This document shows positions 13,401-25,740 of a stretch of 64,000 bases of DNA, in pieces. Made by a program: the position numbers and the translations under genes. Under the pieces are notes generated by a model. That model did not search any database, had not been told where the DNA came from, and was given only the letters and a program-made list of their open reading frames with translations. The DNA is from Carallia brachiata. Taxonomy: Eukaryota; Streptophyta; Magnoliopsida; Malpighiales; Rhizophoraceae. The stretch lies in contig JADCRB010000017.1 of the NCBI GenBank assembly GCA_021464245.1, positions 1,027,427 to 1,091,426 of the forward strand. Direction: 5' to 3'. How positions within the stretch are numbered: position 1 is the first letter of the stretch; the number at the start of each line of letters is the position of its first letter.

Positions 13401-14054
13401 AAGGTTATGAAAGCTTCCACAAAAGCTTTGTTTATCTACATATTTGATTGAATCCTTCCTTGTATGATCTCTATTAGTTATGCAGAAAATTTTCTATGTA
13501 AAAAGTTGATGTAACCTTGGAGTTATATCTGAATGCATTTTCTTTAGACCCCACAATCCAACACAGCACATGGATAGGTAATAGGAAAGGAACAATAGAC
13601 TGACTTCAAGCCTCAAATATCTATTCCCGATCTTGAACAATCGGAGCTGCATCTGCAAGATATTGCATAATATCTTTTGTTGTTCCCAACTTCATCATCC
13701 TTGTATCTGTTACCTGTTGCCCACATGCAGGGTGTTGAGCTTGAGCTGAGAAAACTTGAAGGAGCAGTTGAGGCCATCCATGAGAATCTACTTTATCTTA
13801 AGAGCAGGTAAATCTATGAATGTGCTGTTGAGTGTACTCAGCATTTTAGAAATTGTTCTTTCAGTTAGCCTGACATGTCAGTTTTCCAACTTGTTAAATA
13901 TTCTCTCAGGGAAGCAGAAATGAGGATAGTGAGTGAGAAAACAAATGCTAGAGTAGCATGGTTTAGCATCATGTCGCTAGGAGTCTGCATTGGGGTCTCA
14001 GCTTTACAATTGTGGCACTTGAAGCGATATTTCCAGAAGAAGAAGCTTATATAG
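10441..14054 (+). CDS. p24 delta transmembrane emp24 cargo receptor
   Basis: A type I membrane cargo receptor of the emp24/gp25L/p24 family, which cycles between ER and Golgi in COPI/COPII vesicles and helps export, for example, GPI-anchored proteins. Four exons, 10441-10635, 12676-12888, 13731-13807 and 13910-14054, join in frame to 209 residues, normal for the family. Order: signal peptide (about residues 1-28, [14 protein letters not shown]); GOLD domain with the paired cysteines in TKCVSEE and GNYLACLW; coiled coil ([19 protein letters not shown]); one membrane helix ([18 protein letters not shown]); cytosolic tail RYFQKKKLI, carrying the aromatic and dilysine coat-binding signals of plant p24 delta proteins. 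All splice sites are GT-AG. The gene looks intact. The 2 kb first intron carries repeat DNA. Confidence 0.95.
11685..11900 (-). repeat. SINE-like repeat in p24 intron 1
   Basis: The stretch contains AACTTGTGACCTCTAAGTCACA and two versions of ATGCACAAGG(T/C)(T/C)(C/T)CCACA, at about 11686 and 11851. These phrases are typical of dispersed Au-like plant SINE families read in reverse. No coding capacity. Ends are not defined. Confidence 0.45.
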
Positions 14055-14853
14055 ATATTCCTTATGAAATTGTTTCTCTTGGTAAATTAGGTTTTTTAAA
14101 GGTTTGTTTTGCCTCTGTTTCCTGCACGTTGCAACCGGAAATTTTGATGCCTAGAATGGAGCTGTGTTTCAATTTTATTCCATTTTTTCAAAGGCTTCTG
14201 TTTTTTTTTATTTGATCAAAGGCATCTTTTTTGCAGTTGATATATTGTTACTGGCTTATTTGGCTGTGTTTGTTACAGTGTGTCACCTGCATGAAATTTG
14301 GCGGCTCGTGTTAGGGACCATTTTGATTTAACCTTAGCCATGCTACATGAAGGTAGACATGTCTGCGGTTTGGTTTTGGTCCAATTTCGATTCCGAACTT
14401 GCATTTTTAGTTCTAAGATATCTTCAATTTTAACCTAATCGCCCAAAAGGCGATTTGGTCTTGTTCTGCTTAACTAGTCTTGTTCTGGTTAACTAGTTGG
14501 TCTGATTCTAGTTTTGGCTTTGGTTTCAATTTCTGTTTGGTTCAATTTGGTTTGGTCCTGTCCGGTTTAGTTCCAACTTTCTTTTGAAAAAACAACTTAT
14601 AATTTTAAAAATTTAATTATAATAAAATTAAAGAGAAAAAAAATGTAGTAGTACTTCTTTGTTTTTTTCTTTTTTTGCAAAAATTATATGTATGATCAAA
14701 ATGTAACCATAAAACTTTACAAAACAAAATTATAAAAATAATACAATTTTAGAAAGCAATTCTTTTCCTGAGAGAGAGAAATTTGATGGGTAAGATTTAT
14801 GCAAGGGGTTGAAGAACTTATAGGTAGAATTTTTCTAAAATGTATATTCTTTT
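14055..14853. other. p24 3'UTR and low-complexity intergenic DNA
   Basis: The first ~250 bp are probably the p24 3'UTR. From 14360 to 14580 the DNA is repetitive TTGGTTT/GGTTCAATTTGG words, like the ends of the AACCGG-rich element at 16110. The remainder is AT-rich with no gene seen. Confidence 0.5.
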
Positions 14854-14893
14854 GATGATACTAGCAAATTAGCCTATACAAAATACAGAAATT

Positions 14894-15032
14894 AGAGGTT
14901 GAGTATTAACTCTAGTGGTTGAGGGGAGTGTCCATCAACTATAAAGTAGGAGATTTAATTCTCATGAACCTCATTTCTCATCCTCTTATATGTTCAATAA
15001 AATTCCTTGTAAATAAAAAAAAAAAAAAAAAC
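14894..15032 (+). mobile_element. SINE inserted in tandem unit 1
   Basis: Begins GTTGAGTATTAACTCTAGTGG, has a tRNA-like head and ends in a run of about 18 A. Comparison with the uninterrupted unit at 15671 shows it splits the sequence there. Flanks ACAGAAATTAG and ACGAGAACTATAG look like a diverged target duplication. A related copy lies at 35460-35593. Confidence 0.65.
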
Positions 15033-16288
15033 ACGAGAACTATAGTTGTTGAAACATGCAAACTAAAGAGTGATCTGGCAAGGAAAAGCCACTAAGTTTT
15101 TACTATGGACTCAATGGCCAGTTATAGTTGTTCAAGAATTGGTTTTAATGCACAAGCCAAAGAGTGATCATTGTTATTTTTAAATAAATTTTCATAATTT
15201 TTTTTACCTTTTGTTTTTTTTAATTTTCTTTTTGCTCTTGCAAGGAGCACTTGCTATTTCTTCTGATAATTCACTACTTATTTCCTTGATTTTTTTTTTT
15301 TTTGTAAATTTTCTTAGAAAAATTAATCTGAGTTTTGTATATTCTATTTTTTAAAACTAAAGGCCTTGGTTTCTATTTTGTTTTTTTTAAATAAAAAAAA
15401 AACTAACAGTCTTATGACTTATTGGCTAGTTTTTTTTTTTTTTTTTAAGTCTTCAGTTCAATTGTTGATTGTGTTGTTCATAAAAAGGAGAAAACAGAAT
15501 CATACCACCCCCTGACCGGTTCAGTCTAATTTTGATTGGAAACTGATGCGGTCCTACTTCTAACCAAACCAGTGATCACCTTTACTGGAATGAAAGTGGC
15601 ACTTGTCGTTCAATCACAAACTCCACCTTGCTTTAGATTTAGAAGGACCTATAAGTGGAACTAAATCTTAGATGATACCAATAAATTCGCTTATACAACA
15701 CGGGAATTATAATTGTTGAAACATGTAAACTAAAGAGTGAATTGACGAGGAAAAGCCACTAAGGTTTTTACCCAGACTCAATGGCTATCTGACTATCTAT
15801 AGTTTGTTCAAAACTTGGCCTAATACATAACTTAAAGAGTGATCATTGTTATTCTTTAAAATTTTTAAAATTTTCTTTTTTTCTCTTGTAAGGAGCATTT
15901 GCTATTTCTTATGATTATTCACTTCTTATTCTTTTGAATTTCTTATTTTTTGTAAATTTTCCTTAGAAAAATTAATCCGAATTTTTTATATTTCATTTTT
16001 AAAACCAAAGGTCTTGGTTTCTATTTTGTTTTTTTTTTTAAAAAAAACTAACAATATTATGACTTATTGGTTTGTTTGTTTTTTTCCCCAAAAACAGTCT
16101 CTAGTTAAAAAATGTTTTAAAAACCGAACCAGCCATTGAATCGGAAAGTTGAGAGATTCAAGGTTCAACCGGGTTAGTCGTGGTTAAACCGGTCAAACCA
16201 GTATTTAATATTAAATATATAAAATTTAAATAGTTATATACATTTATCTAATATATTAATATTTAAAATGTAATATTATATAAGATAT

Positions 16289-16307
16289 AAGTATATATAA
16301 TATATAT

Positions 16308-16349
<42 letters not shown>
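16289..16349. repeat. (TA)n microsatellite
   Basis: Nearly pure TA dinucleotide run with one AAT interruption, inside the AACCGG-rich element. Confidence 0.9.
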
Positions 16350-16352
<3 letters not shown>

Positions 16353-16474
16353 AACCTTAATTATATAATTTGTAATCTATTCTAAAATTAAAACTTATTA
16401 ATCTTATCTTACAATTTATAAATTTATTTTCTTATAATATATTTTAATATATGTTTCATAAAATGACCGTTGAA

Positions 16475-17108
16475 CATCTATAACTCATTTAATTTTTTTT
16501 AAAAAATATATCATTTTTATATTTATAAAGTAGTGAATATTTTTGATAAAATATAAACATGTTAATTATTTTTGAAAATAGCAATCTATTAATTATTTTT
16601 AAAAAATTGAAATATATTAATGAATTTTAAGAGAAAGTAGACAAGTAGATACTCAGTAAGATAAAATATTAATTAATTTTGACTAAAGTATGTTGCCATT
16701 TATTGATATTTATTATTTTTTCTTTTTTTGGTGTTTTTTTTTCTCTTTGAACCAAACAATGTTGATTGGAAAAACCAGAACCAAACAATGTTCATCTATA
16801 ACTCATTTAATTTATTTTTAAAAATATATCATTTATATATTTGTAAAGTAGTGAATATTTTTGATAAAATATAAACATATTAATTATTTTTGAAAATAGC
16901 AATCTATTAATTATTTTAAAAAAATTAAAATATATTAATGAATTTTAAGAGAAAGTATACAAGTAGATACTCAGTAAGATAAAATATTAATTAATTTTAA
17001 CTAAAGTATGTTGCTATTTATTGATATTTATTTTTTTTATTTTTCGGTGTTTTTTTTTCTCTTTGAACCAAACAATGTTGATCGAAAAAATCGGAACCGG
17101 TTCTACAG
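16475..17108 (+). repeat. 318-bp direct tandem duplication
   Basis: The stretch starting CATCTATAACTCATTTAATTT at 16475 recurs at 16793. Both copies run through AGTGAATATTTTTGATAAAATATAAACAT and end near TTTGAACCAAACAATGTTGAT. Similarity is high with scattered substitutions and small indels. It lies wholly inside the AACCGG-rich element. Confidence 0.85.
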
Positions 17109-17456
17109 TTCTCGGTTCAACCAGTTCCGATTTAACTGACCGATTCACCCAATTTTTGACCAGTTCTTTAAATCAACAGTTTTTTAAGGCTAACTAGACT
17201 GATTTACGGCCCACTTCCCAAGTTTTTCGATTAAACCGGTCAGTCTGATCCGATTATCTCAATAATGCAGTTAAACCGCTGGTTGTGTGGTTAATAAACA
17301 GAAGAAACAGAATCGCACCTCCCTCGAACAGGTTGAGTCTAATTTCGATTGATAACACTAGCTGTTCTAATTCTAACCAAACTGATTATCACCCTTACTG
17401 GAATGAAAGTGGCACTTGTCCTTCAATCATAAACCGCACCCCGCTTTAGACTTAGA

Positions 17457-18484
17457 GAGTGTGTTTGGAAAACAGATTGAATATTTAATATAAAATAGTA
17501 TAGGTTAATATAATATAAAATAAGTTAAATTACTAATTTATATTATATTTGAATGTAACAAATAATATAAAATAGTTATTCAATTTAATATTTGGATAAT
17601 ATAAGATAGAATAATATAATATATCAAAATTACTTTTTTATCTTTAGAGATAATTGATTTACATTTACTATTAATTTCAATATTTTTATTAAAAATAATT
17701 AAAATTAAGTAATAAAATTAATATTTGTTTTATATATTACTATACATTATATTGTTTATAATTTTTTTCAATATTGTATAAAAAAATATTTTTTAAATTT
17801 AAGCATTAATTTTATTTATACAAATAAATTTTAAAATATCAAAAAAAAAAGAGATTAGTATTTTTTTAATTTTTTGAGGAAAAATTAAATAAATTTTAAG
17901 AGATAAATTTTCAAATTTATATGAAAAAAAATGAAAGAATGAGCACGAGAGAGAGAGAGAGAGAGAGTGGGGAGAGAGAAAGGAAGGGAGGAAAGAGGAG
18001 GGAGGGGAGAGAAAGGGAAGAGAGAGAGATGAGGAGTGAGAGAGAGAGAAGAGGGAGGAGAGAGAAAGGGAAGAAAGATAGATGAGGAGTGAGAGAGAGA
18101 GAAGACGAACGAGAGAGAAAGGAAAGAGAGAGAGATGAGGAAGGAGGAGAGAGAAAGGAAAGAGGGAGAAGAGGAGTGAGAGAGAAGGGAAGAGAGAGAA
18201 GATGAGAGAGAAATGAATTTTTTAGATTTTATGTTAATTTTTTAAAAAACATTTACAATTTATTTTAATTAAAAAGATATTTTAATAAATATATAATTTA
18301 TTAACATCAGTCCATAATGTGTGATAGACTAACTCATAAAAATTATATTCATGGGATAGTAAGTCAAAACTAAATTATCTTATACTTATCTTATTAGTTA
18401 ACTAAATATGAACTAAAATGAGATAATTAATTATTAGTATATCGTATCATATCCTATCCCATAAAACAAATGCACCCAAAAAAA
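17457..18484. mobile_element. MITE with (GA)-rich core in tandem unit 2
   Basis: About 1.03 kb inserted into the repeat sequence between ...CTTTAGACTTAGA and TTCCAAGTGGAA. The left end reads GTGTGTTTGGAAAACA and the right end, inverted, GGGTGCATTTGTTTTA, giving imperfect terminal inverted repeats. AT-rich arms contain TATCATATCCTATCCCATAA words. The centre is a polypurine tract. It lacks a transposase. A related element lies at 56390-57085. Confidence 0.6.
17941..18215 (+). repeat. polypurine GA-rich tract
   Basis: About 275 bp made almost entirely of purines (GAGAGAG, GGGAGGAG, GAAAGGAAG), with occasional GATGAGGAGTGAGAGAG higher-order repeats spaced about 50-90 bp. Such mirror-like tracts can form triplex DNA. 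Confidence 0.9.
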
Positions 18485-18665
18485 ACTTCCAAGTGGAATT
18501 GTTTCTTAGATGATACCAACAAATTAGCCTATGCAACACACAGGAATTGTAGTTGTTGAAACATGTAAACTAAATAGTGAACTAGCGAGGAAAAGTCACT
18601 AAGTTTTTATCCCGACTCAATATGGCCATCTATAGTTTGTGCAAGACTTGGTTTTACTAAACAAC

Positions 18666-19111
18666 CACCAGGCAAACTGAAGAAATGAAAGTTTTAATGA
18701 ACAACTGACCTCAGGACACCATTTTTTCTGCAACTTTCACCTCATTTCACCTTGGGTAATTAATTCAAGCGATACAAAAAGAGATAATCAGGTCCCAACT
18801 GGATCCTGCCTTGATTCACAAAATACGCATTGGCAGGAAACTCATATTTCAAGGAAATTAAAATGCTAAAACAGTATTGACAGAAAAAAAAATGCTAAAA
18901 GAGTCTAACCGAGGCGCAGAATCAGAAAGCTGGAAGATAAGACAATAAACATATGCAATTTCCGACAAGGATGATTTTGAAGAATTCTGATGAATCTAAC
19001 TGTTAAAGAATGATCAATGTCTCAACCTGATCAGCAGTCAAAGCTACAATAATCAGTCAACCGAAGAAATAGTTTGGATCAACGCTACAATATGAGACAG
19101 CCATGGCAGCT
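18666..19111. other. 3' flank of F-box gene
   Basis: No gene seen. The region probably includes the 3'UTR and polyadenylation region of the minus-strand F-box gene ending at 19112. Confidence 0.4.
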
Positions 19112-20664
19112 TTACTCTATTCTAACAATCTTGCTGTTCATACGTTGAAACCTGCAAATCTCATCGAAGAAATCATCCGCACTGCTGTGGCTGCTCTTCA
19201 TCTGAAGAATCCTTATTGCCATTGATTTTATCTTCTTGCCATATTTCAACATTGACTCGAGGGTGCTTATTTTTTGTTCAGCATTTAGCGGTGATCTGAC
19301 TGTGATCACCACCTCTTCCAGACAGGGAATCGCAAAACCCAGTTCCACCTGCAGAATAAGAAAGTGCATCTCCATTAATTGTGTGTAACATTGAAGATCC
19401 ACACAACAATATTAAGTCAAATGCATTAAACACTCCAAAATATTCGCTATGTTAATTGTATAGCATACATTTCTCAGGCTGTTCTTTTGGCATAAAGCAG
19501 CAAACATGGCTCCATGGATATTAAATTTTTCCAGCTTCGGGTGGCTATGAAAAAAATCTACAAAGTCAATCTCTGGAAAGGGTTGAAGAGCATCAAAATC
19601 CCCTGAAAATTCAATCTTCATGTACAGCTGCTTCACCTCACTTGCCCATTTGAGCATTTTGTTTATTGCATCCCAACACCACTGGACCCCCCTAATTGAC
19701 AAGAACTCAAGAGCTGCCAAATTTCCAAAATCCACCATGTAGACTCTCCCTAAAAGCATTTGCAGAAGCACATCAATCAGTGACAATAATGTAAGAATTA
19801 TCAGGGCCAAAAATAAATATAAAAAAAAATGTCCCCAAAAAAAGCAAAACCATGGGGAGATAATAATAGTATTCTTCAAAAGCTCTACAAGTATCTGGTA
19901 CTGTTCAAGGTTGAAACTTTACCAGAATTATTGGATATTGATAGATTTTTCAAGCACTTTGTCTCTCGAACCCTTATCCAACTACAACCTTGCACCTCGA
20001 GGAGCTCAAGTTGTGGGGAGGTTAGGGTAAGTGAACAGTTACCCAAGCCATAAAAGTCAAGCTTACACTCCTGCAGACGCGGTAGGTCAATTGAAATGGA
20101 TCTGACCCCTTCACAACCAAGCAGCAACAAGTTTTTCAAATTTGGGCATGTCTGAAGGGCAGCAGACAATGCCGGATCTTCCAGTCTAGCTCCAACAATT
20201 TCAAGGTTTCTAAGCTTTGGAAAGGCATCCCACTTGGGTTGATTCATCATTAGAACACCCCAAAGCTTCAAGGACTCCAAATTCATAGCACTAGCAATGC
20301 AATCCAATTTGGATGGGCTCTCAGTACAGGAATTGAAATCAGCGAGGTTGTCCATTCTGAGCTCGAGATGCTTGAGTGATGGGCCGGCAAGCAACAGCCA
20401 AGAGGCAAGGCCAGCAGTTGAAAACTGGCTGTACACCACAAGACGTTCTAATTGTTCAATTGCCGATATCATCTTCCATACAATTGTGTCAGGGTGGTCA
20501 ATCCCAGTGTAGTTATCAAAAGAATTGCGAGGGAAGTAAAGGCTCTTGACGTAAGGCAACAACTCCTTCCATCGCTTTGATACACAGTTACAAACTGCCA
20601 CATCCCTGGCATTGCTCATGTGCGACAATACATACTGAACAATGGCATCAGGCAGAGACTCCAT
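19112..20664 (-). CDS. F-box/LRR-repeat protein
   Basis: Probable substrate receptor of an SCF ubiquitin ligase. Three exons join in frame: 20664-19923, 19749-19469 and 19348-19112 (GT-AG borders), giving 419 residues. The N-terminus is a canonical F-box (residues ~1-40, SLPDAIVQYVLSHMSNARDV..CNCVSKRWKEL) for SKP1/ASK binding. The rest is a run of degenerate leucine-rich repeats (e.g. SLKHLELRMDNL, MNLESLKLWGV, KLRNLEIVGA, NLKNLLLLGC, LEFLSIRGV), followed by a C-terminal segment with PCLEEVVITVRS. No FBD or Kelch domain is apparent. The substrate is unknown. It resembles the small group of plant F-box/LRR proteins that lack a known hormone function. The gene looks intact; the start ATG is the first in the frame and is preceded by a likely spliced leader. 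Confidence 0.9.
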
Positions 20665-21785
<1,121 letters not shown>

Positions 21786-21811
21786 CTTGTTCATTTCTCC
21801 AAGCCAGGCCT

Positions 21812-21819
21812 TATTTATA
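21812..21819 (-). promoter_or_regulatory. TATA box of F-box gene
   Basis: TATAAATA followed by AGG on the minus strand, about 30 bp upstream of the inferred start of the leader exon. A (GA)n run at 21855-21880 lies just further upstream. Confidence 0.6.
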
Positions 21820-24636
21820 CTAATCACTAATACTAATAATAAAGTAACCCACCCCAGAGAGAGAGAGAGAGAGAGAGAGCGGCGCGCTGCGCTCGTGGAT
21901 CCGTTCCATGGCATCAACGGCCATGGGAGGGGGCCATTGTAGGGTTTTTCAAATTTTGAAAAAGTGGACGATTAAAAAACACAAAAAGGAAAAAGTGTTG
22001 TTATAATAATAATGTTAGGTACGGATATACGGACAAAAGAAATTGATTAGATGAGATCTCAATAATGCAACGGTATTACTGATTTCTGCAATAAAATTGA
22101 TAAAATATAAAACAAAAATTATCGCGTTATTTTTTATTGCAGAAAAAATTAACGTTATTACAAAAATAATCTTTATTATTATATTATTGACATTTCTTCT
22201 ACCCTTCTCTCTCTGGCCGCCAATCCTTTTCCATTATTTTACCCTTACACAAAATTGAGGCATATGCATTGGTCCCTCCCGTTGCAAAAACCCTGAACTG
22301 CATTCTAAACTAACACCAGTGGGGCCTCCCCCGCTTTCTTCCGCTTTTTTAAAATTTTTGAATTTTTGAACGTTCTGTTCTGTCTCAGCAAAACGAGAGT
22401 TTAAATTCTCTAAGGCAAGGCTCATGTCCATGTCTGGAATATGGAGCCGTCTCGCTTTGACTTTGACCCATCCCGCCTGGATCAATGGCCGTTGTTTGCT
22501 TGCTAATTGAGATGCCCCCACCGCGTCTGAATTGAATCTGTGGCTAGGCAAGTGGAGGGTACAGACCTGCAAAGTAAGGGGTGATTACGTCAAAATAATA
22601 ATAAAAAAAAAAGAAAAAAAAGTAAGGGGTGATTATTGATTTGTAGCGCTATGGTGTAGTTTGTTAGTATTTTGATATATATATATTTTTTAGTGATTTG
22701 AATTTAAGTTTTAGCAGTAATTTATCAAGTTTTGACTTTTAATTTAAGATGTATAGACATAAAACACATATACAATAAGATATAAATAAAGGGATACGAA
22801 AACTCTAAAAAAATTAGGATACAGACAGTACGTGGACACGATTATAAAATATATTAAATAATATATATATATATATATATATGTAATTTAAATATTTTTT
22901 AGTAAATTTAACTTTTTTCTACATTTAGTTCATAATAATAATTATTATAATATTTTATAATGTAATTTATATTTGATTCACAATTTTTTTTTAAAAAATA
23001 TTATATATATATATATATGTATAACATATTAATTAAATATTAAATATATATAAAAGTGTCTGATACGTTATTAGAGATGTCCGACACGTAAATTAAAAGT
23101 ATTTGACATGTTTGTTCGATTTTTTTTTTTTATTGGATACATTTTGGAATGTCCAACGTATGTCTTAAGAGTGTCAGACAATTGTCGTATCCAACATATG
23201 TATTTGATAAGGCCAGTCATTATTTTAGAAGAGTTCGTATATCCTAACTCTTGTTTTATCTAGTTTGGACCATGAGTTGCGCACCGGGTTAGGGGAGTCA
23301 TACTTAAGTTTAATAGTACTTGAGTGGTAAGTCGGCCTTTATGAGAGTTGTTAAATGAGATGTTCAAATAGAAATTACTCTAATTTTAATTTAAGGATTA
23401 AATAACTGATATATTTATGATAAATTTTTTTTTAGTTGAAAACAAATTATTAATTTGTAGGAGGGCTCTACCTTCTACACACATATTAGATTTTTTACTT
23501 TTGTGGCCAAGGATGGGTATTATTTTTTATTTTATTTATTTTTTTATTAATAAAAATTTAAATGAGGAAAGATCACTCTAATTTAAAGTTAAGAAAAATT
23601 ATAAATCTTAAAGAAAATTTACATCAAATTTATATATTATTTATTAAAAAATTATTAATAAAATTAAAATTACAAACTTTTTAAATAAAAAACAAAAATC
23701 TTATTAACCGTGCCAATCTCTGTCAACATTTGTTTCCCGTCGCTTGTGTAACTGTAGCTTGTGTTAAATAATTCTATTCTGACTCCCCCACTTACTTGTA
23801 CGGTTGCCATCAGTTCACATGGTTTCTTTATTATCAATGACAATGTGGATAACATTATAAAATCCACAGTGGTTGTCGTAATTTCTTTCTACTCTCAAAT
23901 TCCATCTTATAAAACAAGAGCGAACTAGTTAAGTTAGCAGTAGCAAGATGTAACCGACATACTAAATTAATTAATTATTAATCTCATTTTACATTTTATT
24001 GTAATCACTTATTATTACATCAAAATATTATATTATGATAGTATATCTTATAAATTATTACATTTTATACATTAATGTTTTATAAATATATATATTCATT
24101 AATTGTTTAACATTAGCATGCATTGATTTATAATTAAATTTCTCAAATATAATATTATAATATGTATAATATTTATATTTTGTATATTACTACATTTTAT
24201 CTATAAATTTTTTTATATAAAATTATAGAGATATTAAATTTTTTTTGTATTTACTATAAAGTACTTCAATTCGAGTTTGACATTAATCCATAAATCTCTA
24301 AGATTTTCAACTAAATAATTGATTCAGTTCTTAAAACCTTAGACCATTGAGCTAGGAGACTAGTGAGTTGAGGGACTATTAATCTAATACATAAACTTTA
24401 GGAATTTTGTCATGTCATTAATTAACAGATATGCAAGTTTATAATTTAAAAAGAAATCTACTTCTAAAAGTGTGAGTCATGAATTCAATAGTAGATTTCA
24501 AATCAAAATTTAAATTTTTGTTTGTAGTTGATTTCCGTATGAATTCTCCAATTAATTCTCTTATGATATTTTGACAAATATTAGATGGACTTGATCTTGG
24601 GCGAAAGAGAGTGATTTGACTCTAGTAGGGACTATT
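21820..24636. other. intergenic region
   Basis: No credible gene. Short open frames (for example on the minus strand at 22234-22572) show no recognised domain. It contains TA-rich microsatellite-like DNA near 22861-22881 and 22994-23020. A stretch at 23050-23200 carries repeated GTCCGACACGT/GTCCAACGTATGT words and may be repetitive. The remainder is AT-rich. Confidence 0.5.
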
Positions 24637-25439
24637 TGATGTAAGATGATGAACGGAAACAACGAACAACTTGGGAATCCACTCGAAAAATAAAAAAACA
24701 ACAGAGATCCACCCGTGTTACGTAGGAATTCACAAGCAAAATACAAGAATCCACTGAAAAAATACTTTATAATCAAAAATCAATTCTCATACATAGACTG
24801 AACAATAAAACTAAAACTCAAAAATATTTATAGAGTTAAACTGACGAAACTAAATAGGACTAAAATAAGAATTCAAACTAAAAAATAACTCTAAGTAGGA
24901 AATGGGTAGGTCAGTGGCTAGTTGTCCCATTTGGACCAATTGTGAGTGTTGGAGGACGGTGGTGGCGCTTGAACGGAGTAGTGTCACAATGGGGAAGCAA
25001 CGACTTCGTGCAACCATTCGGGTTTGTTTCCAGTGGACTCCTGATGTGTGGAAGAAGGGGCTGTGAACATAGGGCTGCGACGAGTCCAGAGAGGTGGATT
25101 TCGGCTATCGCTGGTGATCGGCGAGGGTAAGATGGTTGTGATGAACGAAATGTTTTTGAAGGGCTTCTTATGAATTTTCAATAATTTTTGTGATTTATAA
25201 AGGTTGTTTTTGTGATTTGGGATGGTGAAGAGAACGGAAAACAAATTTTGGAACTCTTTTCATGTGTGATTTAAGATCGAAAACAGGTTTATATGGAAGT
25301 TTTGCTCGGATACCAAACTAATATAGGATGAAGACCGGAACCAATTAATAACCCGGGAATCCACCCAAAAAATAGAAAAACTGCGGAAATCCACTCGTGT
25401 TACACAGTAATCTACCTGCAAACACTACACCAAAAGAGG

Positions 25440-25740
25440 GCTGTACTAGCGGCTCTATGCCAGCAGTTTTAAACCACTGCCTTTAACCTGTAATCTAGTG
25501 ATTTTCACTGCTACATAAAGAAATTGGCGCAAAATGCTATATTTGATGCCTTATGCAACAGTTTTTATGTTGCGGTTTGTAAAATCGTGATATATTTTTA
25601 TTTTATGTAGCGGTTGCAGCCAACAATTTAGAACCGCTGAATGTTGATGTAGCGATTATTTACCGCTGTATGTTGATGTAGCGATTATAATCGTTACTTT
25701 TACATGTAGCGGTTCATCACCGCTACATATATTGTTGTTT
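25440..25740 (+). repeat. CACTA 5' subterminal repeats
   Basis: Multiple short copies of AGCGGTT/ACCGCTGA-type motifs in both orientations, several within TGTTGATGTAGCGATTAT direct repeats. These are the presumed binding sites of the element's TnpA-like protein. Confidence 0.75.

Larger units (their letters stand above)
16110..17269. mobile_element. AACCGG-rich non-autonomous transposon in tandem unit 2
   Basis: About 1.16 kb inserted between AGTCTCTAGTT and TTAAACCGCTGG of the repeat unit. Both ends are rich in AAACCGAACC/GGTTCAACCGG words, and the interior is AT-rich. Flanking TCTAGTTA and TGCAGTTA match at 6 of 8 positions, compatible with an 8-bp hAT-type duplication. No transposase ORF. 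Confidence 0.5.
14854..18665 (+). repeat. tandem repeat (~660 bp unit) with three nested insertions
   Basis: The same sequence, starting GATGATAC(T/C)A, appears at 14854, 15671 and 18509. After removing the insertions described separately, units one and two are about 667 and 650 bp, and the third is partial, ending near 18665. Shared landmarks are GTTGAAACATG(C/T)AAACTAAA, AAAAGCCACTAAG, AAGGAGCA(C/T)TTGCTATTTCTT and GGAATGAAAGTGGCACTTGTC. The unit is non-coding, with CT/T-rich stretches, and is of unknown origin. Confidence 0.75.

Noticed and set aside
22234..22572. 112-codon frame on the minus strand upstream of the F-box gene
   Set aside because: No recognised family, no splice partner and unremarkable composition; kept as intergenic.
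24984..25244. 86-codon frame inside the LTR remnant as a possible gag
   Set aside because: The internal region is too short, and no zinc knuckle, protease or other gag feature is seen.
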